Origin: Campylobacter sp. RM16189
Lineage (GTDB): Bacteria > Campylobacterota > Campylobacteria > Campylobacterales > Campylobacteraceae
Direction of reading: 5' to 3'
Length of the DNA: 41,046 nucleotides
Assembly (NCBI RefSeq): GCF_012978815.1
Contig: NZ_LIWR01000009.1
Span: 1-41,046 of the forward strand
The notes under the pieces were generated by a model. It was not told where the DNA came from, searched no databases, and was given only the letters and a program-made list of their open reading frames with translations. The translations under genes and the position numbers were made by a program. Positions 18,289-25,159 of this stretch are shown here, in pieces. Within the stretch, counting starts at the first letter, position 1, and each line of letters begins with the position of its first letter.

Positions 18289-19444
18289 AATTTTATTAAA
18301 TGCTAGACCTTTGTTGGGTAATTTGACAGGTATAGGAAGATACTCTTATGAAGTATTTAAAGGACTTGATAGAGAAAAATTTGATCCATTTTTTGACTAT
18401 GGATTTATTTCTCAAGATATCATTTTACCAAGTAATAAAAAAGAAGTATCTTTTTTGGATAGAATTAAAAGCAGTGTTTTCAAAATTATGAAGTATTTTT
18501 TCAGCTTTTTACCTACAACTTTTAAAACCAAAATTAGAGATTTTTTAATAAATAGTAATACTACTAAAAATAAAGAGTTGAATTTTGATATATACTTTCA
18601 GCCCAATTTTATCCCGCTAGATGCTAATGCGACTTTTTATGTATCCTGCGTACACGACCTATCATTTATAAAATTTAAAGACTTTCATCCAAAAGACAGA
18701 ATGGATTTTTTTGAAAAAGTATTTTTTAAAGATATTGTAAAAGCATCAAAAATTATTACCGTTTCAAATACCGTTAAAAAAGAGATTATGGAGGAGCTAA
18801 AGATAGATGAGGATAAGATAGAAGTTATATATAACGGTTATGACGATAAAATTTTCTATCCTAAAAACATAAATGATCAAGAGAGTATAAAGAGTAAGTA
18901 TTTGCTAAAAAAGAATTTTATACTCTTTGTCGGATCAATCGAGCCTAGAAAAAATTTAAAAACACTTATTAAGGCGTATAATATTTTGGATAAAAGCCTG
19001 CAAGATAAGTTTGATTTGGTTATAGTAGGCGCTAAAGGCTGGCAAAATTCCGATATTCATGGACTTATAAAACAAAATAAAAATATCAAATTTCTAGGCT
19101 ATATAGATGATGATAATTTATCCGTTCTTTACAGTAGCGCTACTGTCTTTGTGTATCCTTCCGTGTACGAGGGTTTTGGTATCCCTCCGCTTGAAGCGAT
19201 GGCTTGCGGATGTCCTGTAATTTTATCGGATATTGAGGTTTTTAGAGAGATTTATAAAGACAATGTAATATTTTTTGATGCCATAAATGAAAACGATTTA
19301 AAAGAGAAACTTTTTAGCCTATTGTCAGATATTGACTTAAGAGAGAAGCTATCAAAAAGCGGACTTTGTTACTGTAAGAATTTCTCTTGGACAAAATCCG
19401 CTAAAGAGCATTCCGACCTATTTTTAAGACTCGCTACTCAATAA
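18278..19444 (+). CDS. GT4-family glycosyltransferase (WbpX/WbdB-like)
   Basis: This 388-residue GT-B enzyme has the acceptor domain opening LLNARPLLGNLTGIGRYSYE, CVHDLSFIKFKDFHP near residue 125, the donor-domain LFVGSIEPRKNLKTLIKAY, and E-x7-E in YEGFGIPPLEAMACGCPV. This subgroup often transfers mannose or D-rhamnose from GDP-sugars. It is the last gene of the polysaccharide cluster. Its final 11 bases overlap, tail to tail, the end of the outer-membrane secretion gene on the other strand, with no visible terminator between them. Confidence 0.87.
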   Translation: MRIKILLNARPLLGNLTGIGRYSYEVFKGLDREKFDPFFDYGFISQDIILPSNKKEVSFLDRIKSSVFKIMKYFFSFLPTTFKTKIRDFLINSNTTKNKELNFDIYFQPNFIPLDANATFYVSCVHDLSFIKFKDFHPKDRMDFFEKVFFKDIVKASKIITVSNTVKKEIMEELKIDEDKIEVIYNGYDDKIFYPKNINDQESIKSKYLLKKNFILFVGSIEPRKNLKTLIKAYNILDKSLQDKFDLVIVGAKGWQNSDIHGLIKQNKNIKFLGYIDDDNLSVLYSSATVFVYPSVYEGFGIPPLEAMACGCPVILSDIEVFREIYKDNVIFFDAINENDLKEKLFSLLSDIDLREKLSKSGLCYCKNFSWTKSAKEHSDLFLRLATQ

Positions 19445-20723
19445 AAGCTTTTTCTAGATAGCTCATACTCTCTTGGTTGATATTGTTAATCAAGCTTTCT
19501 AGCTCTAAGTATGACAATACCACTTTGTAAGCTGTAGTTATCACATCATTTCTTATTTTGTGAACCCTGGTTTTGGCATCAAGAAGATCGACTATGCTTC
19601 TTAATCCTTCTTTATATCCACGTTCGATTGAAAGTTCGTATATTTTTGCATTCTCCAGAGACTGAACTATGATTTCATACTCTTGTATATAGTTTTGCAA
19701 ATCCACTATTGACTGTTTTTGAGATATGTCTACACTTTTTTTAACATCGTTTTGTCTTGCGGCACTTGCCTGCCTAAGCAGCATTCCCTCTTCTATTCTA
19801 AAGCTTGTGTGCCAACTTGTGAATATAGGTAGATTAAGTCTTATCATAGTCTCAACTCTACGATCTTTATCGGTAAAAGCTCTATCATCCGTATAGTTAT
19901 CTTTAGAATAACTTACAGAAAAATCAATCGTAGGTAAGTGTTCGCTCTTTCTTTTGGAGTGTTCTTTCTCTGCTATTTTTGTCATAAGCTCACTTTGCTT
20001 ATAGTGGATATTTAGATCTGTATCGTTATATTTTCTTAGATCGATAGCCTTAAAGAAATTTATATTTAAATTTTCAAAATAATTTTTTACTTCTATATCT
20101 TGACCAACGAGTCTAAAAAGTGAAATTTTAGCTATCTCTATTTCTCTATTTGCCTTGCTTACGCCCATTATAGACTCATCATATCTGACTTTTGACTCCA
20201 GCATATCCATCTTGTTTGTAAGACCTAAAGATAAAGATTTGTTCATCTGGTCGTATCTAGCCTTGTTTGCATTATTATAACTTTGAGCCAATTTTAAATT
20301 TTCGCTTGCGTATACAAGCTCAAAATATGCTTTGGCTACTTTTTTTGCGAGCTCTTGTTTGTTTAGTTCTAAATCAAGTCCGCTCTGCTCTTTTCTAAGC
20401 TCTTCTTGAGCCTTTTGATAGTATAAAGAAGGTTGGAAAATTTGCTGTCTCAGTGTTACGCCATAGCTTCTAATACTCTCATTAACTCTTTTGTTGCGTC
20501 TATCATATTTATCTCCGCGATAACTGATATTTCCTGTGATAGTAGGGAATAGTTGTGATTTTGATTGACTGTATCTCTCTACGCTCGCAAGACTATTATA
20601 CATATAGTATTTGTGCTCATCGTCGTTTTGCAAAGCCATCTCGTAAGCCTCGGATAGATTTATGCCTTTGGCCAAAACAAATAAAGGTAACCCAAATAGT
20701 AAAATGAAATTTTTAATCTTCAT
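19434..20723 (-). CDS. TolC-family outer membrane channel of the S-layer type I secretion system (SapF-like)
   Basis: This protein has about 429 residues and a signal peptide (MKIKNFILLFGLPLFVLAKG). The OEP/TolC fold follows: the opening INLSEAYEMALQND, long heptad-rich helices, and the paired repeats around LAKKVAKAYFELVYASENLKLAQ and the C-terminal GLRSIVDLLDAKTRVH. It forms the outer-membrane duct of the tripartite exporter. I place the start at ATG 20723, with AAGGG seven bases upstream; a TTG at 20738 in the same frame would put five residues before the signal peptide. It overlaps the end of the adaptor gene by 11 bases. Confidence 0.9.
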   Translation of the reverse strand: MKIKNFILLFGLPLFVLAKGINLSEAYEMALQNDDEHKYYMYNSLASVERYSQSKSQLFPTITGNISYRGDKYDRRNKRVNESIRSYGVTLRQQIFQPSLYYQKAQEELRKEQSGLDLELNKQELAKKVAKAYFELVYASENLKLAQSYNNANKARYDQMNKSLSLGLTNKMDMLESKVRYDESIMGVSKANREIEIAKISLFRLVGQDIEVKNYFENLNINFFKAIDLRKYNDTDLNIHYKQSELMTKIAEKEHSKRKSEHLPTIDFSVSYSKDNYTDDRAFTDKDRRVETMIRLNLPIFTSWHTSFRIEEGMLLRQASAARQNDVKKSVDISQKQSIVDLQNYIQEYEIIVQSLENAKIYELSIERGYKEGLRSIVDLLDAKTRVHKIRNDVITTAYKVVLSYLELESLINNINQESMSYLEKAFIE

Positions 20724-21996
20724 TAAAAGCCCTTTCAAACATATTTGTAAAAGGATTTAAAATATAGCTTAGCACGGTTCTATCTCCTGTTCTTACCATG
20801 ACTTCAGCTGGCATTCCCGGTAGTAAAAAGAATTTATTTCTCTCAAGTTCTTTTATGCCGTCTTCCGTAAGCTCTATTTTTATCTCATAAAATTGATGTC
20901 CGTTATTATCTTGCAGGCTATCTGCCGAGACATAAGTTACTTTGCCCTCTACTACGTGAGCTTGCTGTAGTTCAAACGCACTAAATCTCACATCCGCAAT
21001 CAAGCCTATATGAACCTTATCCACATCGGTTAAATTCATCTTAGCATCTACTACATATTCACTACTATTAGGCACTATGCTCATTATAACCTCGCCCGGT
21101 CTTATTACACCGCCTACAGTATGAGCTATCATTCCCACTATAGTTCCATCCACTGGTGCTTTTACCATAGTTCTATCAAGCTGATCGTTTAATGCTATGT
21201 ATTTTGACTTTGTGTCATTTATCATTCTTTTTGTGTCTTCAAGCCTTTTTAGTACTTCTTCCTTGAAGGTTCTTTCTCTTAAAATAATTTGAGATTTTGT
21301 CTCTGTTATTTGTACTTCAAGTCTAGCTATATCGGCTACGCTTGATGCTATTTCGCCATCTACCGCTATCTTTTCGCGCTGAGAGTCTCTAAGTCTTATT
21401 TTGTCGCTAAGCTGTTCTTTGTATAACCTATCCCACTCTTTTATCTCTTCATCCAGTGATGCTGATTTTTGTTTTCTTGACTCTATTATAGCTTTTAGAC
21501 TTTCTATTTGCTTTTGAAGCTGGGTGATTCTCTGATTTAGGATCTCTTTTTCGTCATTAAGTAATTTTTTTTGTTCTTTAAATATGCTTATTTGACCATT
21601 TGCAGCCTCTTCGAAACCCTTGATATTTCTTAGTTCGTCTTTGAAATTTATTTGTTCAAGATCGTCTCTTTGAGCTAAAAGTCTAGCCTCTATAACGCTA
21701 TTTTGTAAAAATTCGCTCTGAGCCATCTCGAGTTCTGCCTGAAGTCTTGCGTTTTTTATCTCCAGCACTATATCGCCCGCTTTTACCTTGTCTCCATCTT
21801 TAACTAAAATTTTATCTATTACTCCGCCCTCTAAGTGTTGAACAACCTTTTTGTCATTTACTACGCTTACTTTTCCTACGGCGACGGCAGCATTTTTAAG
21901 AGGAGCTATTGCCGCCCATCCGCCAAAAACTCCGACTAATAAAAATATTGCAAAAAGACCGAATCTAATAGTTCCTTTTTCGTTAGATAGTATCAT
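20713..21996 (-). CDS. HlyD/PrtE-family membrane fusion protein (SapE-like)
   Basis: This 427-residue type I secretion adaptor has a short cytoplasmic tail, one transmembrane helix (about residues 11-31) and a lipoyl-like half motif VVQHLEGGVIDKILVKDGDKV. A long coiled-coil hairpin covers about 75-250, rich in E, K and Q. The second half motif is MVKAPVDGTIVGMIAHTVGG, and a beta-barrel end (FFLLPGMPAEVMVRTGDRT) is typical of this family. It bridges the inner-membrane ABC protein and the TolC-type channel. Its ATG overlaps the transporter stop by four bases. Confidence 0.93.
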   Translation of the reverse strand: MILSNEKGTIRFGLFAIFLLVGVFGGWAAIAPLKNAAVAVGKVSVVNDKKVVQHLEGGVIDKILVKDGDKVKAGDIVLEIKNARLQAELEMAQSEFLQNSVIEARLLAQRDDLEQINFKDELRNIKGFEEAANGQISIFKEQKKLLNDEKEILNQRITQLQKQIESLKAIIESRKQKSASLDEEIKEWDRLYKEQLSDKIRLRDSQREKIAVDGEIASSVADIARLEVQITETKSQIILRERTFKEEVLKRLEDTKRMINDTKSKYIALNDQLDRTMVKAPVDGTIVGMIAHTVGGVIRPGEVIMSIVPNSSEYVVDAKMNLTDVDKVHIGLIADVRFSAFELQQAHVVEGKVTYVSADSLQDNNGHQFYEIKIELTEDGIKELERNKFFLLPGMPAEVMVRTGDRTVLSYILNPFTNMFERAFNED

Positions 21997-23723
21997 TCGT
22001 TCTCCTCTATGGCTTTTTGTGCTGCTTGCTGCCCTGCAACCTTGGCTTGAGTTTTAGTAAGTTCGGCTAAGACGGCATCTCTTGCGCCAAAATACGCTAG
22101 TCTTCCATTGGCTAAAACGGCTATCTTATCAACTATACCAAGTATATTTAACTTGTGTGTTATAAGTATTATCGTGGCTTGACCTTTAATATTTAAAAGA
22201 GCTTGCTGTAACGCTCTTTCTCCTGCCTCGTCAAGACTCGCGTTTGGTTCATCGAGAACTATTATCTTAGGGGATTTGTAAAATGCCCTTGCTAGTGCGA
22301 TCCTTTGTCTTTGCCCACCGCTTAAACTAGACCCTCCCGCTCCAAGCTTGGTGTCATATCCCTCAGGTAAATTTAGTATCATTTCGTGAACATTTGCTAG
22401 TTTAGCCGCTTTTACTATCTCTTCTGAGTCAAGCTCTCCAAATCTTGATATATTTTCTGCCACCGTTCCTTCAAAAAGCTCTATATCTTGTGGCAGGTAT
22501 CCCACAAACCGCCCCAGATGATCGCTATCGTAGTGATTTATGTCGGCTCCATCTATCCTAACTATTCCCTTAAATAAGGGCCATACTCCTAAAACAGCCC
22601 TTGCTAAAGAGCTTTTGCCGGCTGCGCTTGGACCTATGATTGCACACATATCTCCGGCATTTAATCCGAAAGTTACGTCCATTAGTGATAAATTTTTAGA
22701 ATTTGGAGGTAATACAGATATGCTTTGACACTCTATTTTTCCGATAGGATCGGGAAGCTTGGTTCTAGTGTCTTCCTCTGGAAATTCTGATAAAAATCTA
22801 TCAAGTCTTTCATAACTCTCTTTAGCTCCTTTGTAGTTTCTCCAGCTTGCTATAAGTATATCAAGTGGAGCCAAGGCTCTACCCATGATGATTGAACCCG
22901 CTATCATCATTCCGGGAGTTAGTTCCATTTTAACAACCAGATAAGCGCCCAGACCGAGCATTAAGGATTGAAACGTAATACGGGCTGTCTTGCTTATATT
23001 AGAGTAAATTCCGGCCATAGAGCTTGCAACTGAGTGAGAGCTTAGAAATTCGTTATGTTTGCTTTCCCATATTTTTTTTAGATTTCCATTCATTCCCATG
23101 GCTTGTATGGTTTCTGAATTTCTTAAGTTAAGATCTACAAGTCTCATCTCTTTTCTATAGCTATCATTTGAGTTTTTAAGACCGTCTTTAGTGGCTTTTT
23201 CATTTAAAAGCGCGAGTATAAAAAGACAAATAGCGGCAAATACGCTAAACCATCCATACATAGGATGAAACATAAAAAGTATTGCGATATATATCGGCAT
23301 CCAAGGTGCATCTAAGAATGCAAAAACTCCGTTGCCACTTAGATATTGCTTTATCGTATTTATATCGCTCATCGCTTGAGATGTGGTTTTAGATGGGTTT
23401 TTGGACGCTAATTTAAATATTGCATCATATACTCTGCCAGATAAATTTTGGTCTATTTGATTTGCAAATACTACAAGTATTCTAGATCTTAGTATCTCAA
23501 ATAAACCCATCATTACAAATAAAAATACTACTATGAGAGTAAGCATAGTGAGAGTATCAAGGCTCCTTGATGTTACTACTCTTCCGTATAGTTGAAGCAT
23601 ATAAAGAGGAGATGTGAGCATCAAGAGGTTTATAAACATACTAAAAACACCTGCGTATATCAGGCATTTTTTTGATTTTTTAAGTATATTTTTTAATTCG
23701 TTTTCTTTTTTTTCTATGCTCAT
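21993..23723 (-). CDS. Type I secretion ABC transporter (SapD/PrtD-like)
   Basis: This 576-residue fused permease-ATPase has six N-terminal helices (about residues 18-290, from GVFSMFINLLMLTSPLYMLQLYG) and an ABC domain with Walker A IGPSAAGKSSLARAV (around 360-374), signature LSGGQRQRIALARAF (around 466-480) and Walker B IIVLDEPNASLD. It lacks the C39-like N-terminal domain of HlyB, placing it with the PrtD/HasD/SapD exporters of RTX proteins with C-terminal signals. The cargo is almost surely the divergent S-layer protein. A run of eight A bases lies in codons 5-7. The start overlaps the sapC stop (ATGA). Confidence 0.94.
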   Translation of the reverse strand: MSIEKKENELKNILKKSKKCLIYAGVFSMFINLLMLTSPLYMLQLYGRVVTSRSLDTLTMLTLIVVFLFVMMGLFEILRSRILVVFANQIDQNLSGRVYDAIFKLASKNPSKTTSQAMSDINTIKQYLSGNGVFAFLDAPWMPIYIAILFMFHPMYGWFSVFAAICLFILALLNEKATKDGLKNSNDSYRKEMRLVDLNLRNSETIQAMGMNGNLKKIWESKHNEFLSSHSVASSMAGIYSNISKTARITFQSLMLGLGAYLVVKMELTPGMMIAGSIIMGRALAPLDILIASWRNYKGAKESYERLDRFLSEFPEEDTRTKLPDPIGKIECQSISVLPPNSKNLSLMDVTFGLNAGDMCAIIGPSAAGKSSLARAVLGVWPLFKGIVRIDGADINHYDSDHLGRFVGYLPQDIELFEGTVAENISRFGELDSEEIVKAAKLANVHEMILNLPEGYDTKLGAGGSSLSGGQRQRIALARAFYKSPKIIVLDEPNASLDEAGERALQQALLNIKGQATIILITHKLNILGIVDKIAVLANGRLAYFGARDAVLAELTKTQAKVAGQQAAQKAIEENE

Positions 23724-24814
23724 TTTTCAAGTATCCTTGAGGCTAGGGTTTGAAAATTCGAAAGACTACTTAAGTGAATATTTATAAGATCCATATATCC
23801 GTTTCTTACAAACATAGCCAAAGTTTTATCATCAAGCTCGTTTAGCTTGCTTCTGCTTACTACTGAAAATCCCTTTATCAACACATAGTTTTCATCGGCT
23901 ACTTTTAAATTCAGTTCTTTGTTTATTAAAATTCCTGATTTTTTTAACTCTTCCATCATTAGCTGAGTTCTCTTAAAATCCGAATCATAGTTTTTTAGAG
24001 CCACTATGACTTTATCTAAAAATTCACTTTTATTCTCATTATCTCCAAAAAGTCTCTCTCCCTTATCGTTTTCTGATAAGTGATCCGAGTCCATATCTAC
24101 GCATAGAACTCTTTTTCCGTCCGCATTTCCTAATAAAAACGGATAGTTTTTTAAACTGGCAGGTATGTAGCCGCTAAATTCATCATCTATCATTACATTT
24201 TCAGTTTGACCTAGAAGCACCACCATTGTAGGCACAACATCATTTGTAAATACTATACAAAAATTCTCCGCGCACTTTTTCATCTCTGAAACAGTTATTT
24301 TAGCTATCGCAGTATTCGGTATTTTTCCTCCTGTATATCTTAAGTTTTTATGTATCTCTGAGTTTAAAGCCACTATATTCATGTTTTTCCTTTTTTTTAT
24401 ATTATTTAGATTATGTTTTTTTTCTATACTTATGTTTTTACTGCTTTTGACGAATATAACTCCACCGCTTTGCTCTATAAATTTAGCTATATCATCCTTT
24501 TCGTTATCGCCTACAGATGTTACTATATATCTATCTATCTTTCCATTTTCATCTTTATTCTCTCTTTTTTTATTTCTCTCTCTTATAAAAGAGCTATTTA
24601 AAATTTGCATAAATTTTGCTATATCTTCACTATGTATATAAAGCATAATATTGTTTTTACCTATATAGTATCCATAAACATCAACATTTTGACGTTTGGC
24701 TATCTCAAAAAGCTTATTTCTATATATTTCTATTTCATAGTCATTTTTGCAAAAATCTCCATTTTGTTTTATTAAGACTATTCCACTGCTTATTTCTCTG
24801 GTCTTTCTACCCAC
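23720..24814 (-). CDS. sapC: SapC with an N-terminal RAYT (Y1 transposase)-like extension
   Basis: This 364-residue protein begins with GTG at 24814. Residues 145-364 are a full SapC domain: MNIVALNSEIHKNLRYTGGK, CIVFTNDVVPTMVVLLGQ, GYIPASLKNYPFLLG, RVLCVDMDSDHL, and the end YMDLINIHLSSLSNFQTLA. SapC belongs to the C. fetus S-layer export operon, but its role there is undefined. Residues 1-110 or so read like a REP-associated tyrosine transposase: start MGRKTRE, YRNKLFEIAKRQNVDVYGYY, IAKFMQILNSSF, NKK. The catalytic HxH site is replaced by N55 and M57, and I see no catalytic tyrosine. A separate ribosome site precedes M145, so a short SapC could also be made. The gene heads the secretion operon, with GTG rather than ATG. 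Confidence 0.88.
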   Translation of the reverse strand: MGRKTREISSGIVLIKQNGDFCKNDYEIEIYRNKLFEIAKRQNVDVYGYYIGKNNIMLYIHSEDIAKFMQILNSSFIRERNKKRENKDENGKIDRYIVTSVGDNEKDDIAKFIEQSGGVIFVKSSKNISIEKKHNLNNIKKRKNMNIVALNSEIHKNLRYTGGKIPNTAIAKITVSEMKKCAENFCIVFTNDVVPTMVVLLGQTENVMIDDEFSGYIPASLKNYPFLLGNADGKRVLCVDMDSDHLSENDKGERLFGDNENKSEFLDKVIVALKNYDSDFKRTQLMMEELKKSGILINKELNLKVADENYVLIKGFSVVSRSKLNELDDKTLAMFVRNGYMDLINIHLSSLSNFQTLASRILEK

Positions 24815-24841
24815 CGTTTTTATCTTCCTTTGTGTTATAGA

Positions 24842-24847
24842 GTTATA
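24842..24847 (-). promoter_or_regulatory. Candidate -10 for the sapC secretion operon
   Basis: On the minus strand TATAAC lies 28 bases before the GTG of sapC, and a second TATAAC lies at 24834-24839. AAGGAAG between them and the GTG is the likely ribosome site. Neither hexamer has a TG extension, so this is a weaker promoter than the divergent S-layer promoter. That agrees with the different amounts of protein needed. Confidence 0.35.
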
Positions 24848-25003
24848 TTCTAAAATATATTTGAAACCGTAATTTTAATATTTTATTCTTAAAATTATAT
24901 TAATAAGTGCCAGACTAATTAAAAAAATATAATAAATTTTTGATACTTTCTATTGAATTTACGCTACTTTTAATCAAAAATTAAACTATTTTGTAAGTTT
25001 TTA

Positions 25004-25012
25004 TGTTATAAT
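25004..25012 (+). promoter_or_regulatory. Strong extended -10 promoter of the S-layer gene
   Basis: TGTTATAAT is a perfect TGn-TATAAT extended -10. It is preceded by T-rich stretches in place of a -35 box, as in Campylobacter sigma-70 promoters. Transcription should begin near 25019, giving a leader of about 140 bases before the ATG at 25160. Confidence 0.72.
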
Positions 25013-25035
25013 AGCCTCTTAAGTATTTGTAAAAG

Positions 25036-25049
25036 TACTATCGATAGTA
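25036..25049. repeat. Perfect 14-base palindrome in the S-layer leader
   Basis: TACTATCGATAGTA is its own reverse complement and lies about 17 bases after the predicted transcription start. It could be an operator, a small RNA hairpin, or a remnant of a recombination site. The sequence alone does not choose among these. Confidence 0.6.
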
Positions 25050-25134
25050 GGTAGCACAGAGAGCAAATCTAGTAGGCTCATCTGCGATTACCTTATCTCG
25101 GTTGGTTCTACTAGAGATAGCCTTTGCAACTACC
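25050..25134 (+). promoter_or_regulatory. Long imperfect stem-loop in the 5' leader of the S-layer mRNA
   Basis: Three helices nest in order. GGTAG (25050-25054) pairs with CTACC (25130-25134). GCAAA (25063-25067) pairs with TTTGC (25123-25127). TCTAGTAG (25068-25075) pairs with CTACTAGA (25108-25115). A 32-base apical region and unpaired internal bases remain. The ribosome site (AAGGAG, 25149-25154) stays outside the structure, so the stem is more likely to protect a highly expressed mRNA than to block translation. Confidence 0.6.
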
Positions 25135-25159
25135 AAATTTTATTTTATAAGGAGTCCTT

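Larger units (their letters stand above)
24815..25159. other. Divergent control region between sapC and the S-layer gene
   Basis: This is 345 bases without a gene. From left to right it holds the sapC ribosome site and weak minus-strand -10 boxes, about 130 bases of very AT-rich sequence with periodic T runs, the strong S-layer promoter (25004-25012), a 14-base palindrome (25036-25049), a long imperfect stem-loop (25050-25134), and the AAGGAG ribosome site at 25149-25154 before the ATG at 25160. I see no invertase target repeated elsewhere in the window. Confidence 0.7.

Noticed and set aside
20724..20738. TTG start five codons upstream in the TolC-type gene
   Set aside because: The AAGGG of the true ribosome site lies within this extension, and the signal peptide starts cleanly at the ATG at 20723.
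23720..24814. A live transposase or insertion sequence at sapC
   Set aside because: The transposase-like part is in frame with SapC, lacks the catalytic residues, and no flanking terminal repeats or hairpin ends are visible.
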